From contig JAEEYF010000090.1 in NCBI GenBank assembly GCA_016291655.1, positions 42,299 to 106,298 on the forward strand: a stretch of 64,000 nucleotides of DNA, given 5' to 3'. Position 1 is the stretch's first letter. Each line of letters opens with the position of its first letter. A model generated the notes under the pieces. That model worked only from the letters and a program-made list of their open reading frames with translations. It was not told the origin of the DNA and made no database searches. The DNA is from Lachnospiraceae bacterium. GTDB lineage: Bacteria > Bacillota > Clostridia > Lachnospirales > Lachnospiraceae. Of the stretch, positions 27,542 to 35,771 are shown piece by piece. The position numbers were made by a program, and so were the translations under genes.

Positions 27542-29548
27542 TCAGGTGGCCACACCCGCACGGGTTAAAAATTCACTGTGAACACGTATGGGCTCCGGCT
27601 GTTTTGTTTCCTCTTTGCCGGCCTCCTCTTCTACGTTTGCCTCTTCCGTCTTTTCTGCGTTGTACCTGTAAGTAGGTACTATCTCCGAAATACAACTTCT
27701 TATGTTCTCACCTTCGGAATAAGCATCTCCGTAGATCTTCTCCAACTTTTCGAAGAACAGTGCGTCATCCATATCAATGGGTTTTGCTACCGAAATAAGG
27801 TCATTCTCGGTCTTTGCAAGTCCTTCCTCATCCATGAGACGTTCCTCATAGAGCTTTTCTCCGGGGCGAAGTCCCGTATATTCTATCATAATATCTTCGT
27901 TTGGTATATAGCCCGAAAGTCTTATAAGATTTTCTGCCAATGTAACGATCTTGACGGGCTCACCCATATCAAGCACGTATATCTCGCCGTTTCCGGCATA
28001 GGCGCCCGCTTCCAGCACCAAAGAAACAGCTTCGGGGATCGTCATAAAATATCTGTTGATATCGGGATGGGTAACGGTTACCGGACCTCCCGAACGTATC
28101 TGATTCTTGAACAGCGGTATTACAGAGCCGTTACTTCCGAGTACATTTCCGAATCTGACAGCCGCAAACTTCGTTTTGGACCTTCTCGAGAATGCCTGAA
28201 CGATCATCTCGCACATACGCTTGGAGGCGCCCATAACATTTGTCGGATTGACCGCCTTGTCGGTGGAAATGAGAACAAAACGCTGAACATCCGTCTTGTC
28301 CGCCGCCATTGCAACATTCAAGGTTCCGAATACATTGTTCTTTATGGCTTCGTTGGGAGAATCCTCCATAAGCGGTACATGCTTGTGCGCAGCCGCATGG
28401 AACACAATGTTGGGACGGTACTCTTCGAATATGCATTCTATTCTGAAGGCATCTCTTACGGAAGCGATCAGCACCGTAAGGTCAAGCCCCGGGTAATTTC
28501 TCAAAAGCTCCTGCTGTATATCGTAAGCATTGTTTTCATAAATATCCACGATAACAAGTTTCTTGGGCTGAGCCAGTGCGATCTGTCTGCAAAGCTCCGA
28601 TCCGATGGAGCCTCCGCCGCCTGTAACCAGAACCACCTGATTTCTGAGGAAGCCTTTTATCCTGTCCAAATCTACCTTGACAGGCTCTCTTCCGAGAAGA
28701 TCTTCGATGTCGACAGGTCTCAGCTTTGAAACGGAAACCTCCTGATTTACCAGCTGGTAAACTCCGGGAAGGGTGCGGACATAGCATCCCGTGGTATTGC
28801 AGATGTTAGTGATCTCAGAAATACGCTTTTTTGAAGCCGAGGGCATAGCCACTATGATCTCTTTTACATCATATTTCTTAACGTAATAGGGAATTTCGGA
28901 ACTGCTTCCGACAATACGCACACCTCGAAGATTCTTTCCCAGGAGTTTGGGATTGTCATCAATGATGCAGACCGGAAGAATGTTCAGCTTCTCGCTGGAT
29001 TTGATCTCGTGAACGAGAATGTCCGCTGCACTGCCGGCTCCGACAACCATCGTCCTTACAACGTTTTCACTGTTTTTCATTCCCTTGACGGCCACCTGAA
29101 GGCGTCTGAACAATCTGTATGAAAATCGGGTGAAGCCCGTCATTATGCCCAGGAAAAACAGATACAGGAACCAGTAGCTTCTGGGCATCACATTCTTTAA
29201 AAGCTTGTACTCAAAGAATTGAGCTATGGTAGCCAGGACTACGGCAAAAACGATCTGCTGCATCTCATACAGTCCGGCATATCGTAACATGCTTCTGTAC
29301 AGTTTCATTAAACAATATATTAAAATAACGGTCAGACAGTTTGGAATTGCATTGACAAGAATATTTTCAAGATAAGCGTGATCTATGGCCGAAAAAACAA
29401 AATTATATCTCACCCATAGAGCCAGAGCAGAAGCGCCCAGCGCAGAAAGACAGTCTACAATGACCAAAAAAAAAGGCTGAATTAAAAGTTCATAATTTAT
29501 CTTATTTGTTTTCTTCATTTCATCCACATCCCTGCAGGTAAACTGCAT
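27542..29548 (-). CDS. Membrane NDP-sugar 4,6-dehydratase (CapD/PglF/FlaA1 type)
   Basis: About 668 residues. Four membrane segments fill the first 150 residues, then a CoA-binding-like Rossmann fold (VVGAGSAADILVHEI) and a SDR domain with VTGGGGSIGSELCRQ. The dehydratase signature STDKAVNPTNVMGASKR has Met at the usual Tyr position, as in PglF-type 4,6-dehydratases. The likely substrate is UDP-GlcNAc, for surface glycan or flagellin sugar synthesis. The start is uncertain: GAGG sits 3-6 bases before ATGATG at about 29551/29548, while an ATG at 29518 has a more distant AGGG. The C-terminal 40 residues are acidic and Glu-rich. Confidence 0.88.
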   Translation of the reverse strand: MQFTCRDVDEMKKTNKINYELLIQPFFLVIVDCLSALGASALALWVRYNFVFSAIDHAYLENILVNAIPNCLTVILIYCLMKLYRSMLRYAGLYEMQQIVFAVVLATIAQFFEYKLLKNVMPRSYWFLYLFFLGIMTGFTRFSYRLFRRLQVAVKGMKNSENVVRTMVVGAGSAADILVHEIKSSEKLNILPVCIIDDNPKLLGKNLRGVRIVGSSSEIPYYVKKYDVKEIIVAMPSASKKRISEITNICNTTGCYVRTLPGVYQLVNQEVSVSKLRPVDIEDLLGREPVKVDLDRIKGFLRNQVVLVTGGGGSIGSELCRQIALAQPKKLVIVDIYENNAYDIQQELLRNYPGLDLTVLIASVRDAFRIECIFEEYRPNIVFHAAAHKHVPLMEDSPNEAIKNNVFGTLNVAMAADKTDVQRFVLISTDKAVNPTNVMGASKRMCEMIVQAFSRRSKTKFAAVRFGNVLGSNGSVIPLFKNQIRSGGPVTVTHPDINRYFMTIPEAVSLVLEAGAYAGNGEIYVLDMGEPVKIVTLAENLIRLSGYIPNEDIMIEYTGLRPGEKLYEERLMDEEGLAKTENDLISVAKPIDMDDALFFEKLEKIYGDAYSEGENIRSCISEIVPTYRYNAEKTEEANVEEEAGKEETKQPEPIRVHSEFLTRAGVAT

Positions 29549-29665
29549 CATTTTCCTCAAAATGTACAAAAACAGTCTTCTTTCACCCGATTCAAAATCA
29601 TAGCACATTAGTCCCAATATAGCAACTCAAAATTTGCTACAAATTTAGAATTGTCTCAAAACTGA

Positions 29666-29690
29666 TACTGTTCACGCCATGGTCAAACCC
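29666..29690. repeat. 25-bp fragment of the structured repeat
   Basis: The stretch starting TACTGTTCACGCCATGGTCA repeats the left end of the elements at 45005 and 60204, including the first arm of their first palindrome, and then stops. It lies between the CapD-like gene and a terminator. Probably a truncated copy. Confidence 0.7.
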
Positions 29691-29692
29691 CA

Positions 29693-29720
29693 ACAAAAAA
29701 TGCCCCTTTTGGGGGCATTT
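29693..29720 (-). terminator. Terminator after the HD-domain gene
   Basis: AAATGCCCC and GGGGCATTT form a 9-bp stem with a 5-base loop; the minus strand continues TTTTG after it. The stem touches the last base of the HD gene stop codon. Confidence 0.88.
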
Positions 29721-30244
29721 CAGTCATCGTCATCAAATATACTATGTTCCAGCATTTTTTGTGCAAACTTCATTTTTTTACCGCCGCATCTTCCGCGCAA
29801 AGTTTCTTCACAGGCGCAGAGCTTGTCGGCAAGGCACACCACCCACGCTTCCCTGTATCTGGGAGGAATGGGCACAAGAGGGAACATATGCCTTTTTATG
29901 ATATTCTCTTCAACAGGCGTCAGTTCACAATCTTCCTTTGCATTCTTGCAGGCTTTGAAGGGATGGGTAAATCCGTGTATCTTTCTGCAAAGCTCTCCGT
30001 CATGCCAGTCATAAAGGAAATAGTCATGCAAAAGAGCGCCTATGATCAGCGCCGAAACGTCCAGGTCTAAATTAAAAAACCTGGTTATGGCACAACTCAT
30101 GTAGGCAACACAGACGCAATGTACAAAGACAGAGACCTTACCATGCTGTATGTAAAGTCTGGTCCTTGAAAATCTGCTGTCTCTCTCAAGCCTGTCAACT
30201 TCTTTGGATATCAAGTCTTCAAAATAGTTTCTTCTTATTCTCAT
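29720..30244 (-). CDS. HD-domain phosphohydrolase-like protein
   Basis: A 174-residue HD-superfamily protein. The metal-binding pattern is H43 (VFVHCVCVAYM), then HD in GALLHDYFLYDWHD, and a later HMFP. Close relatives are annotated as HDIG/YfbR-like hydrolases that act on nucleotides or phosphate esters; the substrate is not evident. It starts 15 bp after the sirtuin gene, so the two are probably one transcript. The C-terminus is acidic (FDDDD). No convincing ribosome site precedes the ATG, which fits coupling to the upstream gene. Confidence 0.8.
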   Translation of the reverse strand: MRIRRNYFEDLISKEVDRLERDSRFSRTRLYIQHGKVSVFVHCVCVAYMSCAITRFFNLDLDVSALIIGALLHDYFLYDWHDGELCRKIHGFTHPFKACKNAKEDCELTPVEENIIKRHMFPLVPIPPRYREAWVVCLADKLCACEETLRGRCGGKKMKFAQKMLEHSIFDDDD

Positions 30245-30259
30245 TTCAGATCATTCGCC

Positions 30260-30988
30260 TTAGATGTGTATTTGTGAGAAAACCTCACCAAGTCCGGCAT
30301 GTATCAGCAGATCCGCATCCGAATCATATGGGGTACTGGACTTGTTGACAAGCACCAGCTTCTTGCCGCGGAAATATCTTATAAAGCCGGCCGCTGGATA
30401 AACAGCCAATGATGTTCCGCCGATAATGAGCACTTCCGCGTCCGATATCAGACTTATGGCCGTTTCTACGGTTCTCTCGTTCAGGCCTTCCTCATAAAGC
30501 ACAACATCGGGTTTAATGATGCCTCCGCAAGTGCACCTCGGTATGCCCGTTACGTCAAAAACCGCTTCGGGTCCGTAAAACTTCCCGCACTCCATGCAAT
30601 AATTCCGCAGGGTGCTTCCGTGAAGCTCCTGCACATTAATGCTTCCTGCTTTTTGATGAAGACCGTCTATGTTCTGGGTTATAATACCCTTTAACTTCCC
30701 GCACTTTTCAAGTTCTGCGAGAAATTTATGAGTAATGTTGGGTTCAAACCCCCGGGGATTCATTTTATCTCTGTAGAATTCATAGAATTCCTCACACTTT
30801 CTCATAAAGAAGGTATGACTGAGTATTGTTTCGGGCGGATATTTATAAGTCCGGTTGTACAGTCCGTCGGCGCTTCTGAAATCCGGAATACCGCTTTCGG
30901 TACTGACTCCCGCTCCTCCAAAAAACACTATGTTGTCCGATCCGTCAATGATCCTCTGAAGTTCTTCTGTTTTTTCTTTGATCTCCAT
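30260..30988 (-). CDS. cobB: NAD-dependent protein deacylase (sirtuin)
   Basis: A 242-residue Sir2-family enzyme that removes acyl groups from lysine using NAD. Motifs are GGAGVSTESGIPDFRS (NAD binding), TQNIDGLHQKAG, catalytic His in ELHGS, and a zinc module with CMEC and CTC. GGTSLAVYPAAGF and VNKSSTP complete the fold. Full length and apparently intact. It is followed at 15 bp by an HD-domain gene. Confidence 0.95.
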   Translation of the reverse strand: MEIKEKTEELQRIIDGSDNIVFFGGAGVSTESGIPDFRSADGLYNRTYKYPPETILSHTFFMRKCEEFYEFYRDKMNPRGFEPNITHKFLAELEKCGKLKGIITQNIDGLHQKAGSINVQELHGSTLRNYCMECGKFYGPEAVFDVTGIPRCTCGGIIKPDVVLYEEGLNERTVETAISLISDAEVLIIGGTSLAVYPAAGFIRYFRGKKLVLVNKSSTPYDSDADLLIHAGLGEVFSQIHI

Positions 30989-31065
30989 GTAAACTACCTC
31001 TTGTCGAAATCGCTTACCTGTTCAAACGCCGATATTTTAGTCCTTTTTTTCGATATTGTAAAGAA

Positions 31066-32742
31066 TTACTTTAAAGGATTGATGATCTCATACATGTAAT
31101 ACCCGTTGGTTATCTCTACCGGAGATTTGCTGTAGAAGGTCACATTATGCACGCTCTGGAAGATATCAACCAGATCCTTCTTTTCAAACACGCCCTTCTT
31201 GTATACGAAGAACAGACTTTCATTATCGATCTGTCTCTCGATCTGTGCAAGCACATCCTCCTCGGTCTCGCAAAGGAATTCCTCATATATGTACATATGG
31301 TACTTGTCGGAAACACAAAGCTTGCTGTAACCGCATTTCGGAGCGTGAGTGCGCCAAAGGATCTCATCATTTATCATAAAGTAATTGTACCTGATAACAT
31401 CGACCCTCTTACCCGAGGAATCCACGGAAATGGGATCATCCCATGTGACATCCACGTTGTACCAGGATCCGTCAACCTTGACCTGGTTCCATGCATGGGA
31501 CTCTCCGTCCGCATTGCCCGTAACGGTGATACATTCAATATCGTTCAGGCGCATCAGTATCAAAAACGCATCCGCATATCCGTCGCAGACTGCTCTCTGA
31601 TTCAGCAAAAGCCCGTAAGGAGTGTGGCTTTCATTGCTGTAAAGGATATTGCCGTTCTCGTCCTGTCCGATGGGATCATCGTATCTCGTATTGTTGATGA
31701 GGTGGTCGTGAGCGGTCTTAATGATCTCAATCTCGCTCTTGCCTTCCAGTTCCAGCATGTCCGAAAGCTTAATGAGAGCTTTGAGAGCTTCTTTTTCCTC
31801 TCCTGTAAGGAAGGTGGTATCTCCGGTCCTGATGGCATAGATGTACTGACTGCCCTCCATCATGGAAATGTGGTAGTGGATCTCTATGGCATTGTTGTAT
31901 ATGTTACTCTTATCGTAATCTATTGTTACCTCATATATCTCGGGATAGGTGCTCATAAGGAACTCGGGTGTGTGAATACAGCTTTCGTCCTTATAAAGCA
32001 GGTTGAAGGATCTGTATTTTACGGCTCTGGTCAGGAAACCGACCATTGCTTCCTTCTCTGTTTCATAATAGAACTCCGATGCGCTTCTGACGTCTACGCT
32101 CTTGTTCACCTTTTTGATCTTGGACAGCACGGTTTTAGGATCGTCGATGATCGGTGTGGGATTCGGAGTCACTGTCACCTTGCTTCCGCTTTCTCCGCCT
32201 GCCGGGGTCGGTGTGTTCTTAATGACAGGTGTGGGGGTTGCTGTTGCATTGGGAGCTTTGGTGATCTGAGGATCTTCGGTGGTACAGTACTTGCTGCTTA
32301 CGAACGCCTTCTGATCCTTATATTCAACTCTCAGCCAGCCGTTTGAGCATATGCCCGTCCTGTACAGTCGCGTATTTTTCGAAACCGTACCGAGCTTATC
32401 ATATTCCACGCCCGGTCCTTTTCTGACATTAATGCTTCCCGTTGTCCAAATATAGTCATTGGTGGGTGTTATACCCTCCTCTTCGGGTGTGAGGGTTACA
32501 ACAGCGGTAGGCGTTGCAGTTTCGTTTTCCTTTTCATCGGGCACCCGGACTTTGTTCTTGTCATTGTCCTCTTCAGTTTCCGGTATCTTCTCCGAAGGAG
32601 TCGGGGTAGGCGAAGCAGTGATCGCCGGGGGTGTAAGCAGCGCGGTTATATCCGAAACATCCGGAACATCACATCCCGAAAAGTGCGCCAATATTCCCGC
32701 AATAACCACTGTATATATGATTCCGATAAAAAAGTTTTTCAT
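31066..32742 (-). CDS. Surface lipoprotein with SH3b and transglutaminase-like domains
   Basis: About 558 residues. The signal peptide ends in HFSGC (Cys24 as lipid site). Then follow an acidic TP-rich linker, an SH3b domain (about 96-155, INVRKGPGVEYDKLG), a second TP linker (160-200) and a transglutaminase core. The catalytic triad is visible: C386 in QRAVCDGYADAF, H416 in ESHAWNQV, D431 in YNVDVTWDDP. Such proteins are cysteine peptidases or transglutaminases acting at the wall. The ATG at 32742 is preferred because AGGAG lies 9 bases upstream; the longer frame begins with TTG. Confidence 0.88.
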   Translation of the reverse strand: MKNFFIGIIYTVVIAGILAHFSGCDVPDVSDITALLTPPAITASPTPTPSEKIPETEEDNDKNKVRVPDEKENETATPTAVVTLTPEEEGITPTNDYIWTTGSINVRKGPGVEYDKLGTVSKNTRLYRTGICSNGWLRVEYKDQKAFVSSKYCTTEDPQITKAPNATATPTPVIKNTPTPAGGESGSKVTVTPNPTPIIDDPKTVLSKIKKVNKSVDVRSASEFYYETEKEAMVGFLTRAVKYRSFNLLYKDESCIHTPEFLMSTYPEIYEVTIDYDKSNIYNNAIEIHYHISMMEGSQYIYAIRTGDTTFLTGEEKEALKALIKLSDMLELEGKSEIEIIKTAHDHLINNTRYDDPIGQDENGNILYSNESHTPYGLLLNQRAVCDGYADAFLILMRLNDIECITVTGNADGESHAWNQVKVDGSWYNVDVTWDDPISVDSSGKRVDVIRYNYFMINDEILWRTHAPKCGYSKLCVSDKYHMYIYEEFLCETEEDVLAQIERQIDNESLFFVYKKGVFEKKDLVDIFQSVHNVTFYSKSPVEITNGYYMYEIINPLK

Positions 32743-33059
32743 TGCTATCAACTCCTGTTCTTTTATCGTTAAGCATTTTACAACAGACGAATGTTTTTTT
32801 ACCGACAGATAAAAGGCATTTTAAAGGCTTTTTTAAAGATCCGAAAGTCGCTTGTGACATTTTTGTGACAATGTGACATTTTTATCCGTATTCTGCCACA
32901 AAAAATTTGTATAATTGTAACACAGTAAGTCCAACAAAACCATGTTCAAAACAAAAAGAGACAACCTAAGTCGTCTCCCTTTCCGTGATCTTGGCTTCAA
33001 AAACAAGATGTCTGTGCTCTTTTCCTTCCTTTTATCACATGTTTGTTTCATTGCAACCT
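32743..33059. other. 317-bp intergenic region with TGTGACA repeats and a terminator
   Basis: No convincing gene. Three copies of TGTGACA lie at 32855, 32866 and 32874 upstream of the transglutaminase lipoprotein and could be a regulator site. A minus-strand promoter may lie near TTACAATTATACAA at about 32910-32925. The terminator of the methyltransferase operon is at 32953-32977. A 72-residue frame spanning the terminator is judged spurious. Confidence 0.5.
32953..32977 (-). terminator. Terminator of the prmC-prfA-methyltransferase operon
   Basis: On the minus strand GAGACGAC-TTAG-GTTGTCTC (8 bp with one G-U pair), followed by TTTTTG. It lies about 85 bp beyond the methyltransferase stop codon. 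Confidence 0.85.
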
Positions 33060-33821
33060 TTATTTTTTACACCGGATCAGTTCATACATCATCAAAGCCG
33101 CAGCAACGGATGCATTAAGGCTTTCAACCTTTCCCGCCATCGGTATCCTCACCTTTTCTCCCGCAGCGGAAGTTGCTTCGTCACTCAGACCGTTTCCTTC
33201 GTTGCCTATGAGGATGGCCGTTTTGCCCGAAAGATCCGCATCATAATAGTTCTTTTTGGCTGCAAGATGCGTGGCTATGGTATTAAACCCGTTATCGTTG
33301 AGCTCTTTGATCAAACCGACCAGGTCCTCGGTATAGAATACGGGGACTCTGAAAACAGCTCCCATAGTGGAACGTACCACCTTGGGATTGTAAACGTCCA
33401 CGGAATTTTTGCTCAGGATCACCGCATCCATGCCTGCAGCTTCTGCTGTACGTATCATGGTTCCCAAATTGCCCGGATCCTGAAGATCCTCAAGCAGCAA
33501 AAGCTTACGGGCCGTTTTTACTATGCCTGAAGCATCTCCTTCGGGGATCCTTATGAGTGCTATCACTCCCTGTGGTGTGACCGTCTCGGCGATCCTGTTA
33601 AAGACTTCATCCAAAACGGTTTCATAGTCACATGTGACTTTCCCCAGTTCCTTTGCATAGCTTTCGGAAAGATAAGCCTTTTCAACGATCCCCAGTTCAC
33701 AGGCTTCCAGGAACATTTTACGTCCCTCCGCCACAAACAGGCCTTTCTTCTGCCTCTCCTTTCCTTTTTTCAAAAGCACGGAGATGTTCTTCAATTGAGC
33801 GTTATTTTCAGAAGTGATCAT
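33060..33821 (-). CDS. SpoU/TrmH-family RNA 2'-O-ribose methyltransferase
   Basis: A 253-residue SPOUT methyltransferase. The N-terminal substrate-binding part (KNISVLLKKGKERQKKGLFVAEG) is followed by the trefoil-knot core: LLLEDLQDPGNLGTMIRTAEAAG (motif 1), LIGNEGNGLSDEA (motif 2) and IPMAGKVESLNASVAAALMMYE (motif 3, SAM binding). Relatives such as RlmB methylate rRNA; the exact target is not determinable here. The start at 33821 lies one base after the prfA stop (TAAAATG), with GGAG 8 bases upstream inside prfA. A longer frame would overlap prfA. Confidence 0.92.
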   Translation of the reverse strand: MITSENNAQLKNISVLLKKGKERQKKGLFVAEGRKMFLEACELGIVEKAYLSESYAKELGKVTCDYETVLDEVFNRIAETVTPQGVIALIRIPEGDASGIVKTARKLLLLEDLQDPGNLGTMIRTAEAAGMDAVILSKNSVDVYNPKVVRSTMGAVFRVPVFYTEDLVGLIKELNDNGFNTIATHLAAKKNYYDADLSGKTAILIGNEGNGLSDEATSAAGEKVRIPMAGKVESLNASVAAALMMYELIRCKK

Positions 33822-33822
33822 T

Positions 33823-34899
33823 TTACTGCTCCGCTGCCATGTCGGCAAGCTTGGCGGCTTGATCCGCCGCCGTAAGTGCATCGATAAACTCTGTGATATT
33901 TCCGTTCATTACATCATCAAGGCTGTAGGAAGTATAATGGATCCTATGGTCGGTGCAACGTCCCTGAGGGAAGTTGTAGGTCCTGACCTTCTCGGATCTG
34001 TCGCCTGTTCCTACCTGACTCTTTCTGGCAGCCGCCTCGGCATCATGTGCTTTTTCAAGTTCCAATTCGTAGAGTTTTGCTCTGAGAACGCGTAAAGCCT
34101 TATCTCTGTTCTTGAGCTGTGACTTTTCATCCTGGCAGGATATTACTATGCCTGTGGGATAATGTGTGAGACGAACGGCAGAGTCGGTGGTGTTGACACA
34201 CTGACCGCCGTTTCCCGAGGATCTGAACACATCGATCCTGTAATCCTTGGGATCGATCTTGACGTCCACCTCTTCCGCTTCCGGCATTATAGCCACCGTA
34301 GCGGTCGATGTATGGATCCTTCCGCCGCTTTCGGTAACCGGAACTCTCTGTACTCTGTGAACACCGCTCTCATACTTAAGCTTTGAGTATACTCTGTCTC
34401 CGCTGAGCATGAACACGCATTCCTTTATTCCGCCGATCTCCGACTCGTTAATGCTTACGAGCTCTGTTTTCCAGCGCTGGCTTTCGGCGTACTTGGAATA
34501 CATTCTGTAAAGCTCCGCCGCAAACAGTGCAGCTTCTTCTCCTCCCGCTCCCGCTCTGATCTCGACGCAGACGTTCTTCTCGTCGTTGGGGTCCTTGGGT
34601 AAAAGCAGGATCTTGAGTTCCTGTTCAAGCTTCTCCACGTTTTCCTTGGAGCTGTCCAATTCCTCCTTCGCAAGTTCTCTGAGCTCCGGATCCGATTCGC
34701 TGTCCAGGATGTCCAGGGAATCCTGAATATTTTGTTTTTCTTTTTTATAGGTATTGTAGGTTTCTACAAGGTCGTGAAGATCGTTCGACTCCTTCATCAG
34801 TTTCCTGAAACGTGCCTGATCGTTCACAACCTGAGGCTCGGAGAGTTCATTCTGAATCTCCTCATATCTCTTTATAAGATCTTCCAATTTATCAAACAT
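33823..34899 (-). CDS. prfA: Peptide chain release factor 1
   Basis: A 358-residue RF1 that ends translation at UAA/UAG. The GGQ loop is in [19 protein letters not shown], preceded by the ribosome-binding domains ([11 protein letters not shown]). The start codon directly follows the stop of prmC, whose product methylates the GGQ glutamine of this factor, so substrate and modifying enzyme are translationally coupled. Confidence 0.97.
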   Translation of the reverse strand: MFDKLEDLIKRYEEIQNELSEPQVVNDQARFRKLMKESNDLHDLVETYNTYKKEKQNIQDSLDILDSESDPELRELAKEELDSSKENVEKLEQELKILLLPKDPNDEKNVCVEIRAGAGGEEAALFAAELYRMYSKYAESQRWKTELVSINESEIGGIKECVFMLSGDRVYSKLKYESGVHRVQRVPVTESGGRIHTSTATVAIMPEAEEVDVKIDPKDYRIDVFRSSGNGGQCVNTTDSAVRLTHYPTGIVISCQDEKSQLKNRDKALRVLRAKLYELELEKAHDAEAAARKSQVGTGDRSEKVRTYNFPQGRCTDHRIHYTSYSLDDVMNGNITEFIDALTAADQAAKLADMAAEQ

Positions 34900-35757
34900 C
34901 TATTTTTCCTTCTTTCCGATAACTATGCGGTCCAAGCCTGCATAATCCTTAATGATCCTTACATCGGAGAAACCGTTTTCTTTCATAATTTCCGAAACAT
35001 CGTTTCCCTGATCGCAACCTGTTTCAAAAGCGAGTAACCCGTTATCGGCCAGGCTATAAGTGGCATCTTTTGTAATCCTTCTGTAAAACCATAATCCGTC
35101 CTCCGTTCCGTCCAACGCGCTCCGCGGCTCAAAGTCGCGAACGGTGGGTGAAAGTGTTTCTATGTCCGCCGACCGGATGTAGGGCGGGTTTGAAACAATG
35201 ATATCAAATTTAAAATTCTCATATTCCGTGCCCTTTAAGGCATCAAAAAGATCGCCCGTGAAAAATGAGGTTTTCGAGGCAACACCATTCCGTTTTGCAT
35301 TCCTTTCGGCCAGTTCGACCGCCTTTTCGGAAACATCGCACCCTACAGCGCAGCCCGTGTCCGCAAGCTTTGCCACCGAGATCAATATGCATCCCGTTCC
35401 CGTACACATATCGAGTACATTTTTGCCGGAAGCTTCCTGTGCCACGGTCTCTGCCAGTATTTCGGTATCAAACCTCGGTATAAGGGTGTCGGGGCTTACT
35501 TCGAAATCAAAGCCGCAAAATGTCTGATAGCCGATGATATACTGAACCGGACATCCCGTAAGGCGTTTCTGCGTCCATTCCCTTGCTTTTTCAAGCATAG
35601 CGCCATCGGACACCTCATCATTTCCTTTAAGGAACAAAGTGCCTCTGTCAAAGCCCGTAATACCTTCAAAAAGGCGCCAAGCATCCGATTCAGCCTCCGG
35701 AACGTTTGTCGCCTTTAATCTGTCTGTAATTTCTTTCAACAGTTCTTTATAATTCAT
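34900..35757 (-). CDS. prmC: Release factor glutamine N5-methyltransferase
   Basis: A 285-residue SAM-dependent methyltransferase modifying the GGQ glutamine of release factors. The catalytic NPPY motif is in IIVSNPPYIRS, and SAM binding in VLDMCTGTGCILI. The helical N-terminal domain is present. It ends immediately before the prfA start and begins 14 bp after a DUF1385-type membrane gene. This order is frequent in Clostridia. Confidence 0.96.
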   Translation of the reverse strand: MNYKELLKEITDRLKATNVPEAESDAWRLFEGITGFDRGTLFLKGNDEVSDGAMLEKAREWTQKRLTGCPVQYIIGYQTFCGFDFEVSPDTLIPRFDTEILAETVAQEASGKNVLDMCTGTGCILISVAKLADTGCAVGCDVSEKAVELAERNAKRNGVASKTSFFTGDLFDALKGTEYENFKFDIIVSNPPYIRSADIETLSPTVRDFEPRSALDGTEDGLWFYRRITKDATYSLADNGLLAFETGCDQGNDVSEIMKENGFSDVRIIKDYAGLDRIVIGKKEK

Positions 35758-35771
35758 TATTTATCCGTTTG

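Noticed and set aside
32833..33051. 72-residue frame after the SpoU methyltransferase
   Set aside because: It runs through the operon terminator hairpin and has no family match or good ribosome site.
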